Shown here: positions 16,474 to 25,151 of the stretch, in pieces
How positions within the stretch are numbered: position 1 is the stretch's first letter
How the letters are laid out: each line of letters opens with the position of its first letter
Assembly (NCBI RefSeq): GCF_019091135.1
Contig: NZ_JAGXJW010000070.1
Location: 1 to 38,884 of the forward strand
Length of the DNA: 38,884 bases
Source of the DNA: Cohnella sp. GbtcB17
GTDB lineage: Bacteria > Bacillota > Bacilli > Paenibacillales > Paenibacillaceae
Direction of reading: 5' to 3'
The notes under the pieces: model-generated
Told to the model about the DNA's origin: nothing
The model's input: the letters and a program-made list of their open reading frames with translations, nothing else
The model's database searches: none
Translations under genes and position numbers: made by a program

Positions 16474-16630
16474 ACACGGTATTCTGTTGTTGTTCTTTCC
16501 TCTTTTCTTCCTTTTCAAACGCTTCCCATTTGCTGACGTCGATGCCAAGCTGGGTAAGAATGGTATGAATGCTAATCTCGACGGGGTTATTCCCGGACGA
16601 ATCTAAGCCTGGATCCCTCTCCCTCTCCAT
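16472..16630 (-). CDS. Possible small protein of 52 residues, convergent with Xre
   Basis: This short open frame is not recognised as any family. It reads MERERDPGLDSSGNNPVEIS, then IHTILTQLGIDVSKWEAFEK, then a charged, Gln-rich end (EEKRKEQQQNTV). The middle looks like an amphipathic helix and the end like a coiled or disordered tail. The sequence AGGTGCGGAG precedes the ATG and can act as a ribosome binding site. The stop codon touches the Xre terminator. Small convergent proteins next to Xre repressors are sometimes antirepressors, but nothing in the sequence proves that. It could also be a chance frame. Confidence 0.45.
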   Translation of the reverse strand: MERERDPGLDSSGNNPVEISIHTILTQLGIDVSKWEAFEKEEKRKEQQQNTV

Positions 16631-16966
16631 CTCCGCACCTAAATCCCCTCTCTGGAAAATGAAACCTAATTCAACTAATCCTTATTATAAGGGACAAGGA
16701 ATGCGGAGGGTGTCGAGTGATGTATGTCGTCAAAATTTTTTTATCGCCATGTCGGGTCGAGGGCTGAATGACCCTGTCTGATCCTACCTGAGACATGCTC
16801 CGCACATGGCTCGGACTCGGTTCGCGGCACGAGGGAAGCTTCTCTCACATACGAGCTTAATTGTCGGCAAACCCTCAGATCGCGCGGTATTAAAGGCTTC
16901 GGCCCGCTTTTGAAGCCGATTTAGACTTAAGCATGCTCCCGATCGGAATACCTGTCATTCCGGTAT
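16631..16966. other. Non-coding stretch between small gene and glutamate synthase terminator
   Basis: No convincing gene is visible in these 336 bases. There is an imperfect palindrome CCTTATTATAAGG near 16680-16692, which may include a -10 element for the minus-strand small gene, and a short GGCTTC/GAAGCC inverted repeat near 16890-16912. Base composition is lower in GC than in the flanking genes. Confidence 0.4.
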
Positions 16967-17013
16967 AAAAAAAATACGGAATGGAGCGGAAAACATCCCG
17001 CTTCATTCCGTAT
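16967..17013 (-). terminator. Terminator of the glutamate synthase gene
   Basis: On the minus strand, ATACGGAATG pairs with CATTCCGTAT, with an inner AGCGG/CCGCT stem, followed by eight Ts. It lies about 90 bases after the gltB stop codon. Confidence 0.88.
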
Positions 17014-17105
17014 CTTTATGTGTTAAAACTCTGTTTTATTCCCGATCTTCCCGCTTTTTCCGCAGTCGAAGGCTTGTGTCGATTGTCGTCATACCGCGAA
17101 AATCG

Positions 17106-20100
17106 TCAATTGCCGCCGACGCGCGACAAGTCGCGCATATTGGCTTCGAAGGCGGCCAGTAGCGCTTGCTCGCCGCTCAGACCTTGCGCCTTCACCTTTT
17201 CGATCTGCTCCATCATCCGCTTGTAGTCCTTCGGAATAACCTTGACGATCTTCGGCAGCACCGCTTCCCAATCGCTCAGGACGCGCTCGCCAAGTTCGCT
17301 GTCAGTATAGCGGACATGGTTCTCGATCAAGCCGCGCACTTCGGCGATCTCGCGTTCTTCCTCGAGTGCCTCCAAGCTGACCATCTCGAAGTTGCAACGC
17401 TTGACGAAGTCGCCGTTCCAATCGACGACATAGGCGATGCCTCCGGACATGCCGGCGGCAAAGTTGCGGCCGGTTCGCCCCAGGATGACGACGCGTCCGC
17501 CGGTCATATATTCGCAGCCGTGGTCGCCCACGCCTTCGACGACGACGTTCGCGCCGCTGTTGCGGACCGCGAACCGTTCGCCCGCGACGCCGCGGATATA
17601 CGCCTCGCCGCCCGTCGCGCCGTACAGCGCCGTGTTGCCGGCGATGATGTTGTCCTCGGCCTTAAAGGTCGCGGACTGCGACGGGAATACCGCAAGCTTG
17701 CCGCCGGACAGCCCCTTGCCGTTGTAGTCGTTGGCGTCGCCTTCGAGCGTCAGCGTCATGCCCTTCGGGATGAACGCGCCGAAGCTCTGTCCGGCCGTGC
17801 CGACGAAGTGGAACGCGATCGTGTCTTCGGGCAGCCCGGCCTTGCCGTGGCGGCTCGTCACTTCGTGGCCGACGATCGTGCCGACGACGCGATTCGTGTT
17901 CTTGATCGGGAACGTGCCCCGCACGCGCTCGCCGCTCTCGATCGCCGGAAGCGCAGCCTGCAGCAGATGCTGCATGTCGAGCGACTCCTCGAGACCGTGA
18001 TTCTGCGACTTGCGGTTGTAGCGGAACGAGCCTTCGGGCAGCTCCGGCATGTACAGCAGGTCGGTCAGATCGACGCCGCTGGCCTTGAAGTGCGCGATCG
18101 CCTTCTTCGTATCGAGGCGGTCCGTGCGTCCGACCATCTCCTCGATGGTGCGGAAGCCCAGCTGCGCCATAATCTCGCGAAGCTCTTCGGCGAGGAAACG
18201 CATGTAGTTGACGACATACTCCGGATCGCCCATGAACTTCTTGCGAAGCTCGGGGTTCTGTGTCGCGACGCCGACCGGACAGGTGTCGAGCTGGCAGACA
18301 CGCATCATGATGCAGCCCAGCACGACGAGCGGAGCCGTGGAGAAGCCGTACTCTTCGGCGCCCAGCAGCGCGGCGATCGCGATGTCGCGGCCGGTCATCA
18401 TCTTGCCGTCCGTCTCCACGACGACGCGGTCGCGCAGGTTGTTCAGGATCAGCGTCTGGTGGGTCTCGGCGAGGCCGAGCTCCCAAGGCAGGCCCGCATG
18501 GCGGATCGAGCCGATCGGCGAAGCGCCCGTGCCGCCGTCGTAACCGCTGACGAGGATGACGTCCGCGCGGCCCTTGGCTACGCCTGCGGCGATCGTGCCG
18601 ACGCCGACCTCGGAGACGAGCTTGACGTTGATGCGCGCCTTCGGATTGGCGTTCTTCAGATCATGGATCAGCTCGGCCAAGTCCTCGATCGAATAGATGT
18701 CGTGGTGCGGCGGCGGCGAGATGAGGCCGACGCCCGGCGTCGTGCCGCGCACTTCGGCGACCCATGGGTACACCTTGCGGCCCATCAGCTGTCCGCCTTC
18801 GCCCGGCTTCGCGCCTTGCGCCATCTTGATCTGAATCTCGTCGGCGTTGGACAGGTAGTAGCTCGTGACGCCGAAGCGTCCCGATGCGACCTGCTTGATC
18901 GCGCTGCGGCGGGAATCGCCGTTGGCGTCCGGAATGAAGCGCGCCGGATCCTCGCCGCCCTCGCCCGAGTTGGACTTGCCGCCGATGCGGTTCATCGCGA
19001 TCGCGAGCGATTCGTGCGCTTCCTTCGAGATCGAGCCGAACGACATCGCGCCGGACTTGAACCGCTTGAAGATCGACTCGGCCGGTTCGACCTCCTCGAT
19101 CGGCACCGGCGGCTGGTCGAACTTGAAGTCGAGCAGCGAGCGCAGCGTGCGGATCTCCTCGTACTCGCCCTGGACGAGCGAGGAGAACTTCTTGTACAGC
19201 TTGTAGTCGTTGGACCGCGTCGCCATCTGCAGCGTGTGGATCGTCTTCGGATTGAAGAGATGATCCTCGCCGTCCTTGCGCCACTGGTAATCCCCGCCGG
19301 AATCGAGCTCGCGCTCCGCGCCTTCCTGGGTCGCGAACGCGCGGGCGTGGGCCTTCAGCGTATCGCTCGCGATCGTCTCGAGACCGACGCCGCCGATCCG
19401 GGACGGCGTCCACGTGAAGTGATTGTCGATCAGGTCGCCGCGCAGGCCGATCGCTTCGAAGATCTGCGCGCCGCGGTACGACTGGATCGTGGAGATGCCC
19501 ATCTTGGACAGCACCTTCACGACGCCCTTGTTCGCGGCCTTCAGATAGTTCTTGACGGCCTTCTCGTGCGAGATATTGCGCATCATGCCCTGACGGATCA
19601 GGTCGTCGAGCGTCTCGAACGCCAGGTAAGGATTCACCGCGCTGACGCCGTAGCCGATCAGCAGCGCGAAGTGATGCACCTCGCGCGGCTCGCCGGATTC
19701 AAGCAGGATGCTGACCTTGGTCCGCGTGCCTTGACGGATCAGATGGTGATGGACCGTCGATACGGCGAGCAGCGAAGGAATCGCCGCATTGTCCGCATCG
19801 ATGCCGCGGTCGGACAGAATCAAAATGTTGTGGCCGTGCTTCATGACGCGGTCGACCGCGGCGCACAGGTCGTCGAGCGCCTGCTTCAAGCCCGCTTCGC
19901 CCTCGCTTGCCGGGAAGTAGATCGGCAGCGTGATCGACTTGAAGCCCGGACGGTGAACATGACGCAGCTTCGCGAAGTCCTCGTTGGACAGAATCGGCGA
20001 CACGAGACGGATATGGCGGCAGCTCTCCGGCTCCGGATTGAGCAGATTGCGCTCCGGTCCGACCGTCGTGTACGTGGACGTGACGATCTCTTCGCGGATC

Positions 20101-21710
20101 GCGTCGATCGGCGGGTTCGTCACCTGCGCGAACAGCTGCTTGAAGTAGTTGAACAACCGCTGCGGGCGGTCGGACAGCACCGCGAGCGGCGCGTCGTAGC
20201 CCATCGAAGCGAGCGGCTCGACGCCTGCGGCCGCCATCGGCTCGATGATCTTGCGCACGTCCTCGAACGAGTAGCCGAACGCCTGCTGGCGCTGTTGTAC
20301 CGTTGCGTGGTCGAGCGCGGGCAGCTCAAGCGCCTCCGGCAGCTCCTCGAGATCGATGAGATGCTCGTTCAGCCATTCGCGGTAAGGATGCTCGGATACG
20401 ATCGCCTTCTTGAGCTCCTCGTCGGCGATGATCCGGCCTTCCTTGGTATCGACCATCAGCATGCGGCCCGGACGCAGACGGTCCTTGAGCACGATCTCTT
20501 CCTGCGGAATCTCGATGACGCCTGCTTCGGAAGCCATGATGATGATGTCGTCCTTCGTCACGCAGTAGCGCGCAGGACGCAGACCGTTGCGATCGAGCAC
20601 CGCGCCGATCTGGACGCCGTCGGTGAAGCCCATCGCGGCCGGACCGTCCCAAGGCTCCATCAAGGTGCTGTGGTATTCGTAGAAAGCGCGCTTGTCGTCG
20701 TCCATCAGCTCGTCGTTCTGCCAAGGCTCCGGCACCATCATCATCGCGCAGTGCGCGAGCGGACGGCCGGCCAGATACATGAACTCGAACGTATTGTCGA
20801 ACTTGCCGGTGTCGGAGCCGTCATGGTTGATGACCGGCTTGACCTTCTCCAGATCGGCGCCGAACAGCTCGGATTCGAACAGCGTCTGGCGGGCATGCAT
20901 CCAGTTCTCGTTGCCGCGGAGCGTGTTGATCTCCCCGTTGTGGATCAGATAGTGGAACGGATGCGCGCGCTCCCAGCTCGGGAACGTGTTCGTCGAGAAA
21001 CGGGAATGGACGAGCGCGATCGCCGATACGAGCGTCGGATCGTGGAGCTCCGTATAAAAATGCCCGACTTGCTCCGTCGTGAGCATGCCTTTGTAGATGA
21101 TCTTCTTGGAAGACAGGCTCGGCACGTAGAAAATCTCGCCGTCCGGAATGCCGGAATAGCGGATCGCCTTCTCGGCGCGCTTGCGCAGCACGTACAGCTT
21201 GCGCTCGTAGGCCAGATCGTCGGCCAGCGCCGCCGGGCGGCCGATGAACACCTGGCGCACGAACGGCTTGACGCGCTTCGCAGAGATGCCGAGCGTGCTG
21301 TCGTCGGTCGGAACCGTACGCCAGCCGATAACGGACAGCCCTTCCTCAGTCGCGATGCCTTCGAGCAGCGCCTCGTGTTCGGCGCGGCGCGATTCGTCCT
21401 GCGTCAGGAATACCATGCCGACCGCGTATTGTCCCGGTTCCGGCAGGGAAAAGCCGAGCGCGCCGGATTCGCGCGCGAAGAAATCGTGCGGAATCTGCAG
21501 CAGGATGCCTGCTCCGTCACCGGAGTTCGGCTCGGCGCCTTGGCCGCCGCGGTGCTCCATGTTAATAAGAAGACTTAGCGCTTGCTCGACGATCTCATGC
21601 GACTTCCGGCCTTTGATATGGGCGACGAATCCCATCCCGCAAGCATCCCGCTCATATTGCGGATCGTACAGCCCCTGCTTCGGGGGCAATCCGTTCACGA
21701 ATTGTGTCAT
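17106..21710 (-). CDS. gltB: Glutamate synthase, large subunit
   Basis: This 1534-residue enzyme subunit makes glutamate from glutamine and 2-oxoglutarate. It begins with a 23-residue propeptide; Cys24 in ERDACGMGF becomes the N-terminal nucleophile of the glutaminase domain (about residues 24-430). A central domain follows, then the FMN-binding synthase domain with GEGGQLMGRKV and the iron-sulphur cysteines in CIMMRVCQLDTCPVGVA. The C-terminal glycine-rich beta-helix region (GVGDHGCEYMTGGRVVILG) ends the protein. The name gltA is used in Bacillus. I chose the ATG at 21708-21710; a TTG four codons earlier is possible. No small-subunit gene follows; a strong terminator comes next, so the partner must lie elsewhere. 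Confidence 0.97.
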   Translation of the reverse strand: MTQFVNGLPPKQGLYDPQYERDACGMGFVAHIKGRKSHEIVEQALSLLINMEHRGGQGAEPNSGDGAGILLQIPHDFFARESGALGFSLPEPGQYAVGMVFLTQDESRRAEHEALLEGIATEEGLSVIGWRTVPTDDSTLGISAKRVKPFVRQVFIGRPAALADDLAYERKLYVLRKRAEKAIRYSGIPDGEIFYVPSLSSKKIIYKGMLTTEQVGHFYTELHDPTLVSAIALVHSRFSTNTFPSWERAHPFHYLIHNGEINTLRGNENWMHARQTLFESELFGADLEKVKPVINHDGSDTGKFDNTFEFMYLAGRPLAHCAMMMVPEPWQNDELMDDDKRAFYEYHSTLMEPWDGPAAMGFTDGVQIGAVLDRNGLRPARYCVTKDDIIIMASEAGVIEIPQEEIVLKDRLRPGRMLMVDTKEGRIIADEELKKAIVSEHPYREWLNEHLIDLEELPEALELPALDHATVQQRQQAFGYSFEDVRKIIEPMAAAGVEPLASMGYDAPLAVLSDRPQRLFNYFKQLFAQVTNPPIDAIREEIVTSTYTTVGPERNLLNPEPESCRHIRLVSPILSNEDFAKLRHVHRPGFKSITLPIYFPASEGEAGLKQALDDLCAAVDRVMKHGHNILILSDRGIDADNAAIPSLLAVSTVHHHLIRQGTRTKVSILLESGEPREVHHFALLIGYGVSAVNPYLAFETLDDLIRQGMMRNISHEKAVKNYLKAANKGVVKVLSKMGISTIQSYRGAQIFEAIGLRGDLIDNHFTWTPSRIGGVGLETIASDTLKAHARAFATQEGAERELDSGGDYQWRKDGEDHLFNPKTIHTLQMATRSNDYKLYKKFSSLVQGEYEEIRTLRSLLDFKFDQPPVPIEEVEPAESIFKRFKSGAMSFGSISKEAHESLAIAMNRIGGKSNSGEGGEDPARFIPDANGDSRRSAIKQVASGRFGVTSYYLSNADEIQIKMAQGAKPGEGGQLMGRKVYPWVAEVRGTTPGVGLISPPPHHDIYSIEDLAELIHDLKNANPKARINVKLVSEVGVGTIAAGVAKGRADVILVSGYDGGTGASPIGSIRHAGLPWELGLAETHQTLILNNLRDRVVVETDGKMMTGRDIAIAALLGAEEYGFSTAPLVVLGCIMMRVCQLDTCPVGVATQNPELRKKFMGDPEYVVNYMRFLAEELREIMAQLGFRTIEEMVGRTDRLDTKKAIAHFKASGVDLTDLLYMPELPEGSFRYNRKSQNHGLEESLDMQHLLQAALPAIESGERVRGTFPIKNTNRVVGTIVGHEVTSRHGKAGLPEDTIAFHFVGTAGQSFGAFIPKGMTLTLEGDANDYNGKGLSGGKLAVFPSQSATFKAEDNIIAGNTALYGATGGEAYIRGVAGERFAVRNSGANVVVEGVGDHGCEYMTGGRVVILGRTGRNFAAGMSGGIAYVVDWNGDFVKRCNFEMVSLEALEEEREIAEVRGLIENHVRYTDSELGERVLSDWEAVLPKIVKVIPKDYKRMMEQIEKVKAQGLSGEQALLAAFEANMRDLSRVGGN

Positions 21711-21820
21711 GATGAAGCGCAACCTTTCTATAGAAAAAATAGGGTGTCGTGAGCCAACGGTTCGACGGCGTCCGGCCGGTCAAATAAAGTTCGACGAACG
21801 GCAGGCGGGATGCGGCGCGG

Positions 21821-21852
21821 AATAATATGATCTGCTACAATATTATTGGCAA
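21821..21852 (-). promoter_or_regulatory. Candidate promoter and LysR-type inverted repeat upstream of gltB
   Basis: A perfect inverted repeat, AATAATAT-N11-ATATTATT, lies at 21821-21847. It contains the T-N11-A core typical of LysR-family sites such as those of GltC. A -35-like TTGCCA (21847-21852) on the minus strand is followed after 17 bases by CATATT. A second possible promoter, TTGCCT-18-TAAAAT, lies further upstream near 21970-21999. Regulation by a GltC-like protein is inferred; no such gene is in the window. Confidence 0.4.
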
Positions 21853-22065
21853 CGCATGAACGCCCGAATAATCGAAGGAAAACGGCGAGGTAACGGGAAA
21901 TCGTTCGGGATTTGCTTCGAAAATTCGTGTAAAACTAATAAATATACCTTTTTATTGTTATGCTATTTTAACATTACAGCGTCAGCAAAGGCAATTTAAT
22001 ATTTTTATGAAGGCGATAATCAATGTTTGGCTGATCCCGCAGCCCGCCTTCGGGAGGAGAAAGCA

Positions 22066-23370
22066 ATGACGATTCAAGCCAAACGCCGCTCCGCGGCGCT
22101 GCTCGTCGCCCTGACCGCAGTCGCGGCGCCGATCTCCGCTTATGCCGCGGGCGAGCAGCCTGCGCCCTCCGCGGCCGCGCACGACGCCTTCAAGATCGTG
22201 TCGCTCGGCGACTCCGTCTCGCTGGGCTACGAGCCAGGCGTGACCCGCGCCGCCGACGTTTACGGTTATGCGGACAGGTTATATGTGAACGCGCTGCTTC
22301 ACGGACGTGCGGAGCTCGCCAACTACGGAGCGCTCGGCTTGCAGAGCGCGGGTCTGACCCGGCTGCTCGCCGGCGCGGCCGAGGGCCGCAAGCTGACGGC
22401 CGACGAGCTGCAGGACTATGCCGCCTACGATCCCGCCGCGAAGGCGCAGGCGGATGCTGTAGCGGCCAGCGCCCCGGCGCTTAGGGACAGCTTGGCCGAT
22501 GCGGATCTGGTGACGCTCACGATCGGAGGCAACGATTTTGCGGCGCTCGTCCGCGACCTCGTCGGCAAGACGGACGGCGATGCCGCGTCTTCGTTCGAGA
22601 CCGCATTCGACGAGAAACTGAATATTTATGCAGAACAGCTGCAAGCGAATCTGCGAACGCTTCGCAGCCTGGCGCCCGGGGCGCGCATTGAAGTGGCCGA
22701 TCAATATTCGCCCGTGTCCAAGATCGTCGGCGAATCGCTGTACGGCCAGTTGAACGCTTCGACCGCCAAGCTGAGCGCCAAGCTCGACGAGCTCCAGACG
22801 TCCCTGGCGGCGGAAGGCATCGCGGTCGACATCGTACATATCGGCGGCGCGTTCCTGGGCAAAGAAGCGCTGTACACGCATTTCAGCCCGGTATTCGGCG
22901 TGACCGACATCCATCCGACCCAGACCGGCTACGAGACGATCGCGCGGGCGTTCGCGGCGCCGCTGTGGCCGGAATATACGGAGGTCGCCCCTTCGGACAA
23001 GGCGGCGAATCCCGCGCCGACGGTCTATATTAAAGGAAAGCTGCTCGCGACGCTGAACAAGCCGCAGCTCAAGAGTAACACGACTTTCCTCGCGTTAAGC
23101 GACGTCGCGGCAGCCACCGGCGCCGAGCTGCAGTGGGACAACAAGACGAAGACCGCCACCTTCAAGCAGAACGGCCGCGTCGTCAAGCTTACGATCGGCG
23201 CGAAGACGATCGACGTCGGCGGCGTGAAGCAAGCGCTGAACGTGCCCGCGTACCTGCAGACGATCGGCAAAGAAAGCAAAACGTACGTCCCGCTCGCCGC
23301 GATCACCCAAGGCCTCGACTATCAGGTCGTCTACCAGGCCAAGCTGCATACGGCATTTATTAATTCTTGA
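22066..23370 (+). CDS. Secreted SGNH/GDSL hydrolase with copper-amine-oxidase-type C-terminal domain
   Basis: This 434-residue secreted esterase-like protein has a signal peptide (MTIQAKRRSAALLVALTAVA... ending near AYAA). The SGNH domain follows: Ser50 in SLGDSVSLGYEPG (block I), GGND in LTIGGNDFAAL (block III) and the Asp-x-x-His pair in DIHPTQTGY. After about residue 330 comes a domain of the copper amine oxidase N-terminal type (YIKGKLLATLNKPQL to the end), common in secreted Paenibacillus proteins and probably a wall-contact or binding module. The ATG follows GGGAGGAG. It stands alone with its own terminator. The ester substrate is unknown. Confidence 0.88.
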   Translation: MTIQAKRRSAALLVALTAVAAPISAYAAGEQPAPSAAAHDAFKIVSLGDSVSLGYEPGVTRAADVYGYADRLYVNALLHGRAELANYGALGLQSAGLTRLLAGAAEGRKLTADELQDYAAYDPAAKAQADAVAASAPALRDSLADADLVTLTIGGNDFAALVRDLVGKTDGDAASSFETAFDEKLNIYAEQLQANLRTLRSLAPGARIEVADQYSPVSKIVGESLYGQLNASTAKLSAKLDELQTSLAAEGIAVDIVHIGGAFLGKEALYTHFSPVFGVTDIHPTQTGYETIARAFAAPLWPEYTEVAPSDKAANPAPTVYIKGKLLATLNKPQLKSNTTFLALSDVAAATGAELQWDNKTKTATFKQNGRVVKLTIGAKTIDVGGVKQALNVPAYLQTIGKESKTYVPLAAITQGLDYQVVYQAKLHTAFINS

Positions 23371-23382
23371 TAGCGTTCCTTA

Positions 23383-23412
23383 AACGTCCGCGATCGATGC
23401 GCGGGCGTTTTT
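23383..23412 (+). terminator. Terminator after the SGNH hydrolase gene
   Basis: ACGTCCGCG pairs with CGCGGGCGT around a short loop, followed by five Ts. It begins 12 bases after the stop codon. Confidence 0.8.
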
Positions 23413-23470
23413 CATTGCGTCCGCAATCGATTGCAGTTGCAACAATAACCTTACATTCGAGCGTAGATGA

Positions 23471-23649
23471 CGGACTCAGTGGCCGTTATTGCTGACCAAA
23501 TCCGTATTTGCAAGCCTTCCGCGGACACAGGGGCCGTTATTGCGGGATTGCCGGCCTTGTTTCGCCTTGATCCAAGTAAATAACGTCAGCTCAGTCCGCA
23601 ATAATCGCCATCTGGACCGATTTTTACGAAATAACGTCTTCTGAGTCCG
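23471..23649. repeat. 179-bp quasi-palindromic intergenic repeat with 51-bp spacing
   Basis: Four copies of a 20-base motif (type CGGACTCAG-N2-G-N-CGTTATT) occur in 179 bp. Two point right, at 23471 and 23522 (51 apart). Two point left, ending at 23598 and 23649 (51 apart). The outer ends match as terminal inverted repeats at 17 of 20 positions. The reverse strand stays open for 61 codons, but the frame simply follows the repeat and has no ribosome binding site. It looks like a dispersed non-autonomous or structural repeat. I recall similar intergenic repeats in Paenibacillus but cannot check it. Confidence 0.7.
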
Positions 23650-23705
23650 GTTCCAATGCATGGTTGCCCGGTGATTCCTCGGTCTTTTTATACTTCCAGA
23701 ATCGT

Positions 23706-23731
23706 TAAAAAAGCCGCTCCTGCGAGCGGCT
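23706..23731 (-). terminator. Terminator of the acetyltransferase/GDSL operon
   Basis: On the minus strand, AGCCGCTC pairs with GAGCGGCT over a four-base loop, followed by six Ts. It lies just after the acetyltransferase stop codon. Confidence 0.9.
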
Positions 23732-23736
23732 GAACT

Positions 23737-24291
23737 TCAGGTCGATATGCTGTAAAGACGTTCCGGATTGCTGTTTCGGGAGGAGATGACTTTAGCCGGT
23801 ACGCCGCCGACGATCGAATAAGGAGGCACGTTTTTCGTCACGACCGCGCCGGCCGCCACGACGGCCCCCTCTCCGATTTCGACGCCCGCCAAAATAACGG
23901 CGCCCGCCCCAAGCCAGCAGTCCGGCCCGATCTTAATATCCTTCTCGACCATGGGCTGGTCCCGAATGAAGCCTTTGCCGTATTCAGTGCCGTGATTGTT
24001 CGCGATGACGACGATGTTCGGGCCGAGCAAGGTGTGGTCCCCCACAACGATTCTGGCGTTTGGAGAAGCCCATATTTTGCAGCCCTCGTTGATCCATACG
24101 CGGCTTCCGAGAACGATGTTTTCAGGCGAACGAAAAGTGACGGAAGGGTCGAAAAATACGTCTTTGCTGCCTCGGAGCTTGGATGCCGCGCCCCTGTTCG
24201 TATGAAACTCCGCTTCCCACTTTTTTAATGTAAAATGCCAAAACGAAGGACTTAGCAAGGTTTTAATCAATGCCGCGCCGGGAATTGCCAC
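23737..24291 (-). CDS. Hexapeptide-repeat O-acetyltransferase
   Basis: This 184-residue protein is a left-handed beta-helix acyltransferase of the maltose/colanic-acid acetyltransferase type, which moves acetyl groups from acetyl-CoA to sugar hydroxyls. The central region has the catalytic-type histidine in IANNHGTEYG and the hexapeptide ladder IGPDCWLGAGAVILAGVEIGEGAVVAAGAVVTKNVPPYSIVGGVPAKVI. I keep the GTG start at 24289-24291; AAGGTCGAGGT lies just upstream. It follows the GDSL hydrolase gene by 55 bases in the same orientation and probably shares its operator-controlled promoter. A role in acetylating the exopolysaccharide is inferred from this shared control. Confidence 0.87.
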   Translation of the reverse strand: MAIPGAALIKTLLSPSFWHFTLKKWEAEFHTNRGAASKLRGSKDVFFDPSVTFRSPENIVLGSRVWINEGCKIWASPNARIVVGDHTLLGPNIVVIANNHGTEYGKGFIRDQPMVEKDIKIGPDCWLGAGAVILAGVEIGEGAVVAAGAVVTKNVPPYSIVGGVPAKVISSRNSNPERLYSIST

Positions 24292-24346
24292 TCGACCTCG
24301 ACCTTCTCTCTCTTTGATTTAACCTGCGACTATAGCCGGACATCCT

Positions 24347-25114
24347 TCATTTCGCTTTGGCGGATAAACGCCGCTCTTCGCGGATCGAAGCCGCAATGAT
24401 CTCGGCCAGCCTGTTCGCAATTTTTTCATGACCTGCTTTGTTCGGATGAAAGTGGTCCGCAAAATAGTCGCTCCATCGATCGCAAACAGAGCTTACGTCC
24501 GTCCATAAAAGGCGGGAGTTTTTCAGCTGTCCGACGACTTCTCTGGACCGAACGGAGAATCTTTCCATGGATGCAGCGGATCCGGGAAAATAACGATCGT
24601 CGATGCCAAAGTGCGATAGAACGATAATCTTCGCGTTCGTCCGATCAAGCAAGCCGGTGAGCATAAACCGCAAATCGGCTGCATATTCGCTTTCGGATGC
24701 AATCGTCGTCCCTTGGAAAAGACGGATTAACATATTTTTCGTTTGCCAGCGAACGAACGATTCCACCTTTTGAGGCACTCTTTTCGTCAGCTTTCTTGAA
24801 AAGTAGGGGCGCGGATCCATCCAGCCCGTCCTTCTCCAGCGCGCCGGCATATACTTAAGGGCCGATGGCTTCGGCCTTATGACGGCTTCGACCGTAACGT
24901 GGGAAAATACGATGTAATCGGCGTTGCATCCGACAATATCGTCAAGCATCCCTTTGGCCTCCGCAATCGGCATGGCGCTTTTAGCGAAATTAATAACGTT
25001 CGCGTTCAAAAGCGAGCCCATAAGATCGGAATATCTATGGCCAACCACGCCCAGCCCGTGCGTGATTGAATCTCCGGTAAAGGCAATGACGGTACGGTTC
25101 GAAAAAGTCGGCAT
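24347..25114 (-). CDS. Cytoplasmic-type SGNH/GDSL hydrolase, operon partner of the acetyltransferase
   Basis: This 255-residue protein is a GDSL-family esterase or acyltransferase. Ser16 sits in AFTGDSITHGLG and the catalytic Asp-His pair in FADHFHPNKAGHEKIA. No signal peptide or membrane segment is visible. The open frame begins at 25153, but that ATG lies inside the operator palindrome and has no ribosome binding site. I chose the ATG at 25112-25114, which follows AAGGGTG. With this start the operator lies in the 5' leader. GDSL hydrolases and hexapeptide acetyltransferases often act as a pair in polysaccharide O-acetylation, so a role in modifying the EPS is likely but inferred. Confidence 0.82.
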   Translation of the reverse strand: MPTFSNRTVIAFTGDSITHGLGVVGHRYSDLMGSLLNANVINFAKSAMPIAEAKGMLDDIVGCNADYIVFSHVTVEAVIRPKPSALKYMPARWRRTGWMDPRPYFSRKLTKRVPQKVESFVRWQTKNMLIRLFQGTTIASESEYAADLRFMLTGLLDRTNAKIIVLSHFGIDDRYFPGSAASMERFSVRSREVVGQLKNSRLLWTDVSSVCDRWSDYFADHFHPNKAGHEKIANRLAEIIAASIREERRLSAKAK

Positions 25115-25136
25115 CCGCTGATTCACCCTTCGAATG

Positions 25137-25151
25137 TATACACTTTGTATC
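25137..25151. promoter_or_regulatory. GATAC operator at the GDSL/acetyltransferase promoter
   Basis: TATAC-ACTTT-GTATC matches the shared palindrome in nine of ten arm positions. It begins one base after the -10 element of the minus-strand promoter and so covers the predicted start site. Confidence 0.65.

Noticed and set aside
7909..16695. The shared 11-mer GTCCCTTATAA upstream of the kinase and the 52-codon gene at similar distances
   Set aside because: An exact 11-base match is expected many times by chance in a window of this size.
16720..16767. A 15-codon plus-strand frame after GGAGGG
   Set aside because: Too short, hydrophobic and without recognisable context to support as a gene.
17166..21578. 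A 1470-codon open frame on the plus strand opposite gltB
   Set aside because: It is an antisense shadow caused by high GC and codon bias of gltB; the product is rich in Arg, Asp and Ala and matches no family.
23476..23661. A 61-codon minus-strand frame in the 179-bp repeat
   Set aside because: The frame exists because the repeat spacing is a multiple of three; no ribosome binding site is visible.
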